A DNA stretch of 64,000 bases from Erwinia_E haradaeae_A (GTDB lineage Bacteria; Pseudomonadota; Gammaproteobacteria; Enterobacterales; Enterobacteriaceae). Under the pieces are notes generated by a model that did not search any database, was not told where the DNA came from, and worked only from the letters and a program-made list of their open reading frames with translations. Of this stretch, positions 30,356 to 40,763 are shown one piece after another. A program made the translations under genes and the position numbers. Positions within the stretch are counted from its first letter, which is position 1. Every line of letters starts with the position of its first letter. The stretch is taken from the NCBI RefSeq assembly GCF_900698965.1, contig NZ_LR217725.1:372001-436000 (forward strand), read 5' to 3'.

Positions 30356-31501
30356 TCTGTCGTTAGAGTAAGTTACTCTAAATAATGTATATTAAAAAAT
30401 AATAAAAAAGATTTTATGATCTTTAATTATAAACGTTAGATTGAATTAATATTAATAGTAGTAAGATATATTATATTTTTTATATATAATAGATTGTGAT
30501 CTAATTGTAAGTTATGTACATCCATAACTAATCAATATATTAGAAAATTTTTCAGGTTTTTATGATTTATATTTTTATTAAATTTTCACATTAAATGTTT
30601 ACATGGTTTTAGTGTAATCATTATCTCTTATCTATATATACAGATATTATCTACATAAAATATAAAACCATTCTTTACTAATCAATAGTAGTTTTTCGCT
30701 TATATCTTAAAAGATCTGTTGAGTGATAAAGATTAAAAATATTAATTTAGGATGATCGCTTTATCATTATACTTCATCTGTGAACTGAATAGTTTTTATA
30801 AAACTAACGATAATCTAATGGCATCATAAATATGTAATATTAAGAATGATTGAAACATGATACTTAATCATTCGAAATTACTATAAGTTAGATAGATTTT
30901 ATATGAAATACTGTATATGTTTTGAAAAATTTTGATTAGTAAAAACTTTACCTTCATTGGAATAATATATTGTATATGAAGTTATATAAATTTCATCATA
31001 TCATGTGAGAACCAATATTCTTGATGTGATGGTACAGGAAATTTTTATATGTTGCTAAATCAATGGATAACGCAGGCATCATTAATCATGTATTCTAGTG
31101 ATTGTCGTAAATGATATACTACACGATGCACTACATGTATATTTTTTAGTTTTTAGTTTGACTAAAAACTCAGCATTTGAGATATTTTATAGCATAAGTG
31201 AAAATGTGAGATCACATCTTGCATTTTTCTTTCAGTGTTTTTACTATTTTCCGATTTTAGTTATGAGACTAATTTTCAATCAACGATATATTGTTAGTAA
31301 TCTTTTTAAGTTTTTTCTTTAGTCATCATTGCTTTCTATTGATTGTACAATACCTAATTTTAAAGGTATCGCTTGTCTTGACTAGTTATTTCTATAGATG
31401 CGATTAATTCAGTACCGTAGAGGTGAAACCTATAATTTCAGGAATATATGGTCCTAAAATTATTCGTATTAAGAGAAAAATTCAGCATGCAGAGATCATG
31501 A

Positions 31502-31714
31502 TTTATTGGTATTAAAAGTGATGACAACGCCTTTTCTGGGATATCAAAACCTTCATGTAGTCATGGAGATCAGCTAGCATATAAAAACTCCTCCATGCCG
31601 GTCATAGAGCAGTGCTATATGTTCTGTAGCATCTATGTCAGAATATACAAGCAGGTTTTATCCTATACCTTTACTGAATATTTAATACGATCTTCTGCAT
31701 ATATTTTCAAATAG
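31502..31714 (+). pseudogene. Possible relic coding frame
   Basis: Seventy codons open between TGA (31499-31501) and TAG (31712-31714), with no start codon near the beginning; the first internal ATG is at 31595. It reads GIKSDDNAFSGISKPSC and KNSSMPVIEQC in part. The stretch is less AT-rich than most of the desert and is followed by a terminator at 31766-31786. I recognise no family, so this could be a decayed gene or chance. Confidence 0.25.
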
Positions 31715-31765
31715 CTATCTCCATAGAAATGGATGACTGATGATCTGTTATTACTATCAAAATAG

Positions 31766-31786
31766 AAAATCACCCGGTGATTTTTT
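31766..31786. terminator. Rho-independent terminator-like hairpin in the desert
   Basis: AAAATCAC/GTGATTTT, an 8-bp perfect stem with loop CCG, ends in six T. It would also work on the minus strand (T run from the A4 arm). No intact gene is upstream on either strand. Confidence 0.6.
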
Positions 31787-32932
31787 CATGATTGATACAG
31801 CTCGCCATTATGGGATGAAGAAGACCAATAGGTCTCATTATCTAATCTAATGGCTAGGTTGTGAATTTTTTTTGAGGATATCTGATACCTAGAAGTGATA
31901 GTGATAGCAATAGTATGTAACACAAAGAGATATAAAATTTTTAAAATTTTACCGGTAGGTTGTTGAAACTTACACTAAAGCAAAATCCGTAATTTTATCA
32001 GCATCGATTTGCTTATGATCTCTTTGTGAAATATGCGATGTCTGAAGCAGCAATATAAGACCTCTCTAGAGACAATAGGCCTCATATTTAAGTAAATATA
32101 CAGCTCTATAGTAGAGTAGAATAGATGTGCTTTTATTACGCTATTACACCAGGCATAACTGATTTGGTATATCATTGAAGAATTTTTTAAGATAGGATTG
32201 AGGGTTTGAGTTATGTGTTTGTCTCTAATAGCTTGCACCTGTTATAACAAATACATTTTTTGATTCTTGAGTTTTTAGTATTTCTTTCGGTTTTTATAAA
32301 ATATGTTACAGATGTTAGTAAAGAGACTACCTATTGTAGATATAGATAGCGTAATGAGTTATCTTCACCAGTGAAGATTTGTGGTAAGAGGATAACAATC
32401 CAAAGATACTCTATGTTGACTATATAGCCCATAATCTCTTTAGTTTTTAGAGGCTTGCTAAGAAAATCTTTATAACTGTATCATATGTTACAACTGTAAT
32501 GAGTAGAAACGTGTTACAACCATAAATTGCAGAAATTTTTTAGGGTTACAGTATAAATGTCAGAGCTATTAATTGTGTTAGTAGACTTCTCTGATAAACG
32601 TGAATAGTAGATCAAATATAACAAACGATTCAAAAAATCTTTAGATGACTTAGACCATAGACAGGTAAAAGTGATGTAATAATGATTAGATGAGATTTTT
32701 CCGAAAAATGTTTTTTAGTTTTAGATAATTGCACTTTTTCGATATATATATACTGAAACATATTTCAATACAATAATTAGCATTAAGAAAATCTTACTTG
32801 GGTTAGTAATAATCGTTATCTATACTATAGTAGATCAAAGGATTATTTTTTTAAAATATTTTTCATCTAAATTGCATAGCTTAAAAACTTAGTGTTTCTA
32901 GATATTAAAATCATCCTTGCTTAGTTTAAATG

Positions 32933-32961
32933 AAACACTACTACTAATAGTAGTGTTTTTT
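32933..32961 (+). terminator. Terminator-like hairpin with competing upstream arm
   Basis: AAACACTACTA/TAGTAGTGTTT, an 11-bp perfect stem with loop CTAA, followed by further T for a run of six T. An upstream AGTGTTTC at 32891-32898 is complementary to GAAACACT at 32932-32939, which overlaps the left arm of the terminator. The two pairings are mutually exclusive. No gene lies within 2.8 kb downstream. Confidence 0.6.
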
Positions 32962-32996
32962 GCTAACTCGATTATACAGAAGTTAGAGCTATGAAA

Positions 32997-33013
32997 TAGG
33001 ATTGCAAATCCTG
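32997..33013 (+). other. tRNA-Cys-like anticodon arm, possible relic
   Basis: A 17-base arm with loop TTGCAAA and anticodon GCA at 33004-33006, closed by a 5-bp stem, reads like the anticodon arm of enteric tRNA-Cys (AGGATTGCAAATCCT). The flanks do not form a D arm, a T arm with TTC, or an acceptor stem, so no functional tRNA is present. Confidence 0.25.
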
Positions 33014-33610
33014 ACTCATAAGTACTACTTAACTAGTATATTATCTTTTTCTAATCACTAGAAGATTATTTAACATTTGAAGATGCATTAAAAATATTCA
33101 TAAACTATATATGCATTACGCAAACTATATTCGTGATATATTTGAAATATTGATACAGATACAATCTAACGAGTTAGCAAAGTGCATTAAAATGTAACTA
33201 TGGTAGCAAACAATAGATGAGCTATTAATGATATAATTAACAATGATTCCAAAATATTTAAGTTTTCAGACTGAATATTTATCTTAATTTTCTTATGATT
33301 TCTTCTTAATATTTATTCTGAATATTTTTTCAAATAGTTAAGATATAGACCTGCACTTTAAAAACAAAATCTCCTATTTAATTGAAAGATAATCTATTAA
33401 TAGCAATTATACTACAAAATGTTTTTACCTAAAGTATTTGTCAGTTTTTATTGTATTTAATTTTACAGATAACTGCAGTACATTACAATATTTTTGTATT
33501 TCTAAAAACTTATAGAATATTAATGTTTTCTGCTAAATACAGACTTCTTTAAGATAATATATATCTCTAATATAAATATGTATTTATTGTTACTATACCT
33601 GATAGCACAA

Positions 33611-33653
33611 TAGGTCTTTATTAATTAGGATTAATTAGGTCTTTATTAATTAG
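33611..33653. repeat. 18-bp direct repeat with 25-bp period
   Basis: TAGGTCTTTATTAATTAG occurs at 33611-33628 and 33636-33653. It is part of a cluster of near-tandem duplications in the desert. Confidence 0.8.
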
Positions 33654-33737
33654 TCTTGATTGATTAATAGAAAATGTTACTTAATTGATACTATTTTAGT
33701 CAAAAATAAAATATATTCATATACCACTCATGTGCCA

Positions 33738-33785
33738 TTATAAGTAAGCAATATTACTTTATAAGTAAGAAATATTACTTTTTTT
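33738..33785. repeat. 21-bp tandem duplication ending in hairpin and T run
   Basis: Two copies of a 21-bp unit (33738-33758 and 33759-33779) differ at one base. The second copy folds as AAGTAA/TTACTT followed by T, which resembles a weak terminator. Confidence 0.7.
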
Positions 33786-34060
33786 AGTAAAATAAATATT
33801 TTATTTATATTGTAATGTATGGCATGAACCGTTTGTGTCATAAATTCAGAATCAATAAGATATGCATCAAATTATGTTTTGTGCAATAATGCGGAAGAGG
33901 TGAGTAATTTTAATACTCAGAAGATCATTACCTTATATGTTATGTGAGAGAAATAATGATATTAAAATAACTGCATTAAAGAAGTGTCATATCTTATAAG
34001 TCAACCAATGATAAAATAGACATAGTTATTATAATCTTAAGGATTAAATTTTTAAATCTT

Positions 34061-34100
34061 GAGTTATAGTGTAAAATCGTGAGCTATAGTGTAATAGATA
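34061..34100. repeat. 20-bp imperfect tandem duplication
   Basis: Two adjacent 20-bp units, beginning GAGTTATAGTGTAA and GAGCTATAGTGTAA. Confidence 0.75.
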
Positions 34101-35860
34101 TAAAATTTTTCTAATTATAGTTTATGTTTAACCAATAAATGATATAATCAACCTATATCAATAAGTAAATTGAGTCAATGATTGATCGTTAATGTATATA
34201 AGATAAATGTACATAAGATCACAGATCCAAATTCAGATAACAGATCTAAAATGTATTATATTTATTAGAGTGTATACACAAGCTAATCATTACAAGAAGA
34301 TTTAGATAAAATTATGATTTTAGAATGATATTAATCTTATATCTTTTTTGTTATGTTATAACATATGGCTTTAGTGTTAGCTAATATTTTATTTATTATA
34401 GATATTTGATATTCGATGATATCAAAATTATAAATTATAATAATGCTGAACGCGATAATTTTTACAATCAGTCTAATGTTTAGCATTGTCTGATGGACAA
34501 TATGTTCTTGCGTTATGTTTACAAGTATATCTTTTAGATTTATTTATATTCTTCAAATGGTAAACTACCGTAATCATCTTGATTGTATTTGACATCATCA
34601 TGTATTTTTAGGTAAAAGACTATTTTCTGATTAAAGATTAATATCTTTAATACAAATGTTATTAATAACATATCTTTATTATTGCTAGTTACATCATGCT
34701 ATGATGTGACTTTGTCACACATGGATTAATTTTGTTATGATTGCTCATTTTAGAAGCTCTAAAAATGGATACATTTTTGTAGTTCTTAAGAAACCTCATG
34801 GTTTTAGACATGAGTGGAATCATTGCTCTCTCAGTTAAAAGTGATGGTATACTAAGATCTAGTAGACTATAGTAAGCCTCAAAAGATGCTATCAATCAAT
34901 ATAAACCTTTATATAAATAAACCTATATATAATTTTCTGTATGTATGATGCTCTGTCCTGATGTTCTTATGCAAGGAGATAGCATTGCTTATTCATAAAG
35001 TAATATAGGACATAATAGATGTTATTTTTATAAGTCTTTGTTATGGAAAAGCAAAACACCAGTTCAGATATAGCATCAAATAGAATGAGGCTTATCTAGT
35101 AGTACGCTTAGTCCTCTGTAGTTTTATAGAACAGATTGAATAATGAAGTTAGCATCTAGATGTAATTCCTTCATGAAATGAAAATCATCAGAGAGTATAT
35201 ACAATATGAATTGGTCTCTGTCATAACATATGACAGCTATAACTGAGTGACATGTGGTTGCAGTAGAGTCATGATTCTGCATTGTGACGCACAGAGTAAT
35301 CTGTGCATAAAATTAAATTATAATCATTTAGCATATAATTTAAAAATCTGAAACATCTTTTTACCATGATTAATTATATGATTTCAATATGTACTTTTGT
35401 AATCTTTTCTGTTTGGAAAAACTACATATATTCTAAATTTATTACTTTAATATGGAAGATTTTCATCATGTATACTATATGATGTTCTGTAGATGTTTTT
35501 CATCATCTTAGTAGATTCAATATCGGTATACAGTATTAGGTATAAGGTAGACCATAAGGTTATAAATTAGTACAAAATGTAAGCGGGTTATATCAAACGA
35601 TACCTGATGAATTCAAGGCAGATTCTGGTATATTATACACTATATTATGTAAATTATTTGACGTGATTTATAAGAACATGATACATGAGAGCATGATGAT
35701 GCTACTGTTATATCACAAGCGTTGTTAATATAGTGAATCTTCTTTTTACATATATTTTTATATACTTACTCGTAGTAGTAAACACAGTTTAGCACTAATA
35801 CAAAGTATTATCGTTGCCACGTTGAATAAATAATTAGTTAGGTAATTAGTTAGGATATTT

Positions 35861-37234
35861 ATGTTCAACCATTCTATAAGCGTAGTAATTCTTGCTGCTG
35901 GTAAAGGAACTCGTATGCACTCTGATATACCAAAAGTGCTTCATTTACTTGCAGGTAAACCTATGGTTCAGTACGTTATAGATAGCGCTAAAGCGATTAA
36001 CGCAAAAAATATTCACCTAGTTTATGGATATGGCGGTCATCTGCTTAAAACCACTCTTAAGGATGAACCTTTAAATTGGATTCTGCAATCAGAACAGCTT
36101 GGTACAGGTCACGCCATGCAGAAATCTTCATTTTATTTTGATGATGATGAAGATATTTTAATGTTATATGGTGATGTACCTTTAATTTCAAGCGCAACGC
36201 TGTGTCGTCTCCAGATGGCCAAGGTAGACGGTGGTATTGCTTTGCTTACGCGCAAATTAGACAACCCAACTGGTTATGGACGAATTCTTCGTCAAAACGG
36301 GAAAGTGGTTGGTATTATCGAACAACAAGATGCTACACCGGAACAATTAAAAATTAATGAGATTAACACAGGTATTCTCTTAGCAGGTGGTGCAGATTTA
36401 AAGCGTTGGCTAAGTCAGCTTACTAGTCACAAAGAAATCGGTGAATACTATATCACCGATATTGTTGAGATAGCTAACAAGCAAGATTGTCCAATTGTTT
36501 CAGTGCATCCTGTACAAAATATCGAAGCAGGTGGCGTCAACAGCCATCTTCAGCTTGCTCAGTTAGAGCGTCTCTACCAAGTTGAACAGGCAAAGAAATT
36601 GCTTTTAGCCGGTGCTACGCTTCACGATCTTAATCGTTTTGATTTACGTGGCACATTAAAACATGGTGTTGATATGGTTCTTGATACTAATGTCATTATT
36701 GAAGGTCATGTGATTATTGGAAATCAAGTCACTATTGGTAGTGGATGTTTGATTAAAAATAGCGTTATATCTGATCATAGCGTCATTCATCCTTATAGCA
36801 TTATTGAAGATGCTTACTTAGGGCCAAAGTCTATTGTTGGACCGTTCGCTCATTTACGTCCAGGCAGTAAATTAGAAGAGGGGTCACATGTTGGGAATTT
36901 TGTAGAATTAAAAAATACACATCTTGGGATGGGTTCTAAAGCAGGGCACCTAAGCTATATTGGTGATGCAGAGATCGGAAACAATGTTAATATTGGGGCA
37001 GGAACCATCACCTGTAACTATGATGGCGTTAAAAAATCCAAGACTATAATCGGTGATGATGTTTTTGTCGGCTCCGGAACTTACTTTGTTGCTCCGGTTA
37101 AAGTATCGTCTGGCGCTACTATTGCTGCTAGCACTACTATTATAAAAGATATATCCGATATTGGGTTGGTTTACGATCAGAAAAAGCAAATTTTAAATTC
37201 AAATTGGGATCGGTTTAAGAAGAAAGACGAGTAA
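35861..37234 (+). CDS. glmU: GlmU, bifunctional acetyltransferase and uridyltransferase
   Basis: Makes UDP-GlcNAc for peptidoglycan and lipopolysaccharide by acetylating GlcN-1-P and then uridylating it. The 457-residue product (E. coli 456) has the N-terminal pyrophosphorylase domain with LAAGKGTRM and QLGTGHAM. A C-terminal left-handed beta-helix of hexapeptide repeats follows from about residue 250 (VIIEGHVIIGNQVTIG), including the GNFVELKN and GAGTITCNYDG catalytic segments. AGGA precedes the ATG. glmS follows 156 bp downstream, the usual enteric pair. Upstream there is no atpC, unlike E. coli. Confidence 0.97.
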   Translation: MFNHSISVVILAAGKGTRMHSDIPKVLHLLAGKPMVQYVIDSAKAINAKNIHLVYGYGGHLLKTTLKDEPLNWILQSEQLGTGHAMQKSSFYFDDDEDILMLYGDVPLISSATLCRLQMAKVDGGIALLTRKLDNPTGYGRILRQNGKVVGIIEQQDATPEQLKINEINTGILLAGGADLKRWLSQLTSHKEIGEYYITDIVEIANKQDCPIVSVHPVQNIEAGGVNSHLQLAQLERLYQVEQAKKLLLAGATLHDLNRFDLRGTLKHGVDMVLDTNVIIEGHVIIGNQVTIGSGCLIKNSVISDHSVIHPYSIIEDAYLGPKSIVGPFAHLRPGSKLEEGSHVGNFVELKNTHLGMGSKAGHLSYIGDAEIGNNVNIGAGTITCNYDGVKKSKTIIGDDVFVGSGTYFVAPVKVSSGATIAASTTIIKDISDIGLVYDQKKQILNSNWDRFKKKDE

Positions 37235-37390
37235 TTGTGCAATTGAGCTTTGACATATTTAGGGAATATCTACTGAATATATTAATATCGAGATCATCTA
37301 TATATAAATGAAAAATAAAAGTAGATCTCCTGAGAATATCGGATTGATAAATGGCTACTTACTTAATAACAACATCAGGAGCTCATAACA

Positions 37391-39220
37391 ATGTGTGGAA
37401 TTATTGGCGCTGTTTCCCAGCGGGATATTGCAAAAATTCTTCTTGAAGGGCTTCGTTCGCTTGAGTATCGTGGTTATGATTCTTCGGGTCTCATGGTGGT
37501 TAACTCTACCGGGCAGGCGAGCCGTTTGCGTTGCGTCGGGAAAGTGAATAATCTAGCCTGTGCAGCAGAGCACGCTACACTTTCAGGAGAAACTGGTATT
37601 GCACATACGCGTTGGGCTACGCATGGCAAACCAGCAGAAAGTAATGCTCACCCACATATATCTACTAATATTGCAGTAGTACATAATGGAATTATTGAAA
37701 ATCATGAGCTACTACGCGACCAACTTCAGGGCCGAGGCTATACTTTTTACTCAGAGACTGATACGGAAGTAGTAGCTCATCTAGTTCACTGGGAGCAACA
37801 AAGAGGTGGTTCGTTACTTTCAGTAGTGCAGCGAGTCATTCCAGACCTTCGTGGTACGTATGGAATGGTAATATTAGATACTGACTCTCCTGATAGATTA
37901 ATTGCTGCGCGTTCTGGTAGCCCCTTAGTGATTGGCTGCGGGGTCGGTGAAAACTTTATTGTGTCAGACCCTATGGCATTACTGTCAGTGACGCGTCGTT
38001 TTATATATTTAGAAGAAGGAGATGTTGCGCAAATTAGCTGTTATGGTATTAAAATTATAGATCGCTGCAATAACATTGCACAGCGTTGCGAAGTAGAATT
38101 AGACACACATTACGATGTAGTAAATAAAGGTGTATATAGTCACTATATGCAGAAAGAGATTTATGAACAACCTTCTGTACTGAAAAATACTTTAAGTGGT
38201 CGACATAATAATAGTTTTGTCGAGCTTCATGAGCTTAATGAGAAGGCTTATTCTCTTCTAAAAAAAGTAGAGCATATACAGATTGTGGCGTGTGGCACTT
38301 CTTATCATTCAGGAATGGTTGCTCGTTATTGGTTGGAGTCACTAGCAAAGATGCCTTGTGATACTGAAATTGCCTCTGAATTTCGTTATCGCAAATCAGT
38401 AGTACGAGAAAATAGCTTGTTTGTTACTCTGTCTCAGTCTGGCGAAACAGCTGATACGTTAGCGGCATTACGTTTATCTAAGCGCTTAGGATACCTAGGA
38501 TCTTTATCTATCTGTAATGTAGCGTCTTCCTCCTTGGTGCGTGAATCTGATTTTTCGCTCATGATGAAAGCTGGAATAGAAGTTGGCGTGGCATCTACTA
38601 AATCTTTTACTGCTCAACTGGTTATTTTATTAATTTTAGTGGCAAAAATTAGCAGCTTAAAAGATGCAACATCGCAAGTGGAACGAGAGATTGTTAATGC
38701 CTTACAGATATTGCCCAGCTGTATTGAAAAGGTATTATTGCAAGATCAACTGATTGCTCAATTAGCACAAGACTTTTCTAATAAAAACCACGCTTTATTT
38801 CTCGGTAGAGGAGATCAGTATCCAATAGCTATGGAGGGGGCTCTAAAACTAAAAGAGATCTCTTATATTCATGCTGAAGCTTACGCTGCTGGTGAGTTAA
38901 AGCATGGGCCATTAGCATTAATTGATTCTGATATGCCAGTTATTGTGGTTGCGCCACAGAATGCACTATTAGATAAACTTAAATCTAATATTGAAGAGAT
39001 ACGCGCTAGAGGTGGTCTTCTATATATTTTTACCGATGCTATATCTAGTTTCGTGGGTAGTGATAACATATACATTGTTCCGTTACCTCATATTCCAGAA
39101 GTACTGGCACCTATCGTCTACATTGTACCATTGCAGTTATTAAGTTATTATATTGCCCTAATACGTGGAACTGATTTAGATAAGCCCCGTAACTTAGCAA
39201 AATCAGTAACAGTAGAGTAG
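37391..39220 (+). CDS. glmS: GlmS, glucosamine-6-phosphate synthase
   Basis: Makes glucosamine 6-phosphate from fructose 6-phosphate and glutamine, the entry into amino-sugar synthesis. The product has 609 residues, as in E. coli. The N-terminal glutaminase domain starts MCGIIGAV with the Cys2 nucleophile and contains LRSLEYRGYDSSG. Two SIS domains follow (CGTSYHSG, SQSGETADT). The C-terminal ending is DKPRNLAKSVTVE. AGGAGCT precedes the ATG. In E. coli the transcript is controlled by the sRNAs GlmY/GlmZ acting upstream; I cannot see a matching site here. Confidence 0.97.
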   Translation: MCGIIGAVSQRDIAKILLEGLRSLEYRGYDSSGLMVVNSTGQASRLRCVGKVNNLACAAEHATLSGETGIAHTRWATHGKPAESNAHPHISTNIAVVHNGIIENHELLRDQLQGRGYTFYSETDTEVVAHLVHWEQQRGGSLLSVVQRVIPDLRGTYGMVILDTDSPDRLIAARSGSPLVIGCGVGENFIVSDPMALLSVTRRFIYLEEGDVAQISCYGIKIIDRCNNIAQRCEVELDTHYDVVNKGVYSHYMQKEIYEQPSVLKNTLSGRHNNSFVELHELNEKAYSLLKKVEHIQIVACGTSYHSGMVARYWLESLAKMPCDTEIASEFRYRKSVVRENSLFVTLSQSGETADTLAALRLSKRLGYLGSLSICNVASSSLVRESDFSLMMKAGIEVGVASTKSFTAQLVILLILVAKISSLKDATSQVEREIVNALQILPSCIEKVLLQDQLIAQLAQDFSNKNHALFLGRGDQYPIAMEGALKLKEISYIHAEAYAAGELKHGPLALIDSDMPVIVVAPQNALLDKLKSNIEEIRARGGLLYIFTDAISSFVGSDNIYIVPLPHIPEVLAPIVYIVPLQLLSYYIALIRGTDLDKPRNLAKSVTVE

Positions 39221-39374
39221 CATTCCCTCTGATATAAGATCAGGTAGAATAGTAGTATGGACAGATAATTATGCGATATTCATAAGCTCTCATCATGAGT
39301 TTCTAAATGTCTTTTAGTATCTGTACCTATCTTTATTGTATAAGCATCAGACAGCTATGTTAATCATAGGTGTT

Positions 39375-40763
39375 TTAAACACCCGCCATTTTTTTAGGCT
39401 GAATCCAGGTATTAAATTGATCTTCTGTTAAAAAGCCAAGTTGTACTGCAGATTCTTTTAATGTTAATCCTTCTGTATGAGCTTTGTGAGCAATTTTTGC
39501 TGATTTATCGTAACCGATATGCACATTCAGCGCTGTTACAAGCATTAATGATTCATTCAGTAATTTACTAATGCGATGATGATTGGGCTGAATGCCTAGT
39601 GCACAATGATCATTGAAGCTATTTATACCATCAGATAATATACGTAAAGACTGTAAAAAATTATATATCACCATAGGTCGATAAACATTTAACTCAAAGT
39701 TGCCTGATGCTCCACCTATGTTAATTGCTACATCATTTCCCATAACTTGGCAGCAAATCATAGTTACCGCTTCACATTGAGTAGGATTTACTTTTCCTGG
39801 CATAATAGAGCTACCAGGTTCATTTTCGGGAATAGTAATCTCACCAATACCACATCGCGGACCAGAGGCTAACCATCGAATGTCGTTAGAAATCTTCATT
39901 AAAGAAGCGGATAAACTTTTTAGGGCACCATGAGCATGGACGATAGCATCACAAGTTGCTAATGCCTCAAACTTATTTGGTGCCATAATAAATTTTATTT
40001 TAGTTAGCGCAACAATTTCATTGACCATGCGGAGGGAGTATTCAGGGTGAGCATTTAGACCGTTACCTACAGCTGTACCTCCTATCGCTAGTTCTAATAA
40101 ATGTGGTAAGCTTTTGTGAATGTGGACTAGATTATGCTGAAGCATTGATGTCCAACCTGAAATCTCTTGCCCAAGAGTTAATGGCGTGGCGTCTTGTAAA
40201 TGAGTGCGACCGATTTTTACAATATCTTTAAAGGCCTTGGCTTTATTATGTAGTGTCATATGGAGCGTTTCTAGCGATGGAATTAGGTTTTTTTGTATCG
40301 CTAAGGCCGCTGAAATATGCATGGCGGTTGGAAATACATCATTGGAGCTTTGACTATGATTCACTTCATCATGCGTATGCACTAGGCGAGACATGCCCCG
40401 CTTTCCACCGAGAAGCTCACTAGCACGGTTGGCGAGTACTTCATTCATATTCATATTCGTTTGAGTACCAGATCCTGTTTGCCAAACAGAAAGCGGAAAC
40501 GCCTGATGATGTTTTTTGGTCAGCACTTCATCAGCTGCCAACATAATAGCCTCTGCGTGAGTGGGTTTTATTAAACCGAGATCTTTGTTGACTTTTGCAG
40601 CTGCACGTTTAATAAGTGCTAATGCATACAAAAGCTCTTCTGGCATTTTTTCTGTTGAGATGTCAAAATATTTCAGCGAACGTTGTGTTTGTGCACCCCA
40701 GAGCTGATTGATCGGCACCTCAATGGCCCCCATAGAGTCCTTTTCGACACGAGTTACACACAT
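39375..40763 (-). CDS. fumC: Fumarase C, class II fumarate hydratase
   Basis: Iron-independent interconversion of fumarate and malate in the TCA cycle. The 462-residue product (E. coli 467) begins MCVTRVEKDSMGAIEVP. It has WQTGSGTQTNMNMNEV, VHTHDEVNHSQSSND, GRTHLQDATP and the catalytic loop GSSIMPGKVNP (S318-S319). AAGGA precedes the ATG at good spacing. The stop lies inside a small GGTGTTT/AAACACC repeat. A tandem octamer repeat lies 49-80 bp upstream of the start, in the likely promoter region. It is a single-gene unit. Confidence 0.96.
   Translation of the reverse strand: MCVTRVEKDSMGAIEVPINQLWGAQTQRSLKYFDISTEKMPEELLYALALIKRAAAKVNKDLGLIKPTHAEAIMLAADEVLTKKHHQAFPLSVWQTGSGTQTNMNMNEVLANRASELLGGKRGMSRLVHTHDEVNHSQSSNDVFPTAMHISAALAIQKNLIPSLETLHMTLHNKAKAFKDIVKIGRTHLQDATPLTLGQEISGWTSMLQHNLVHIHKSLPHLLELAIGGTAVGNGLNAHPEYSLRMVNEIVALTKIKFIMAPNKFEALATCDAIVHAHGALKSLSASLMKISNDIRWLASGPRCGIGEITIPENEPGSSIMPGKVNPTQCEAVTMICCQVMGNDVAINIGGASGNFELNVYRPMVIYNFLQSLRILSDGINSFNDHCALGIQPNHHRISKLLNESLMLVTALNVHIGYDKSAKIAHKAHTEGLTLKESAVQLGFLTEDQFNTWIQPKKMAGV

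Larger units (their letters stand above)
28660..35860. other. Gene desert, about 7.2 kb
   Basis: The longest gene-free stretch in the window, between divergent pcnB and glmU. Unrecognised frames exist at 29465-29674 (-), 31098-31322 (+), 31975-32238 (-) and 34689-34895 (-). None has a family motif or a good ribosome-binding site. Supported contents are a 40-bp inverted repeat (30316-30355), a possible relic frame with terminator (31502-31786), a terminator with alternative pairing (32891-32961), a tRNA-Cys-like anticodon arm (32997-33013), and several tandem duplications at 33611-34100. In enteric bacteria the atp operon and oriC region lie upstream of glmU; none of those genes is readable here. 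Confidence 0.75.

Noticed and set aside
31098..31322. 74-codon plus-strand frame rich in Phe, Ile and Leu
   Set aside because: Non-ATG start and composition typical of translated AT-rich noise.
31975..32238. 87-codon minus-strand frame
   Set aside because: Starts at GTG and has no family features. Longest in the desert, but within what chance gives in 7 kb.
34689..34895. 68-codon minus-strand frame
   Set aside because: No motif or ribosome-binding site and no supporting terminator.
35302..35310. DnaA-box-like 9-mer (TGTGCATAA) near glmU, possible oriC
   Set aside because: A single degenerate match is expected about twice by chance in 64 kb. I saw no cluster and no adjacent AT-rich unwinding repeats.
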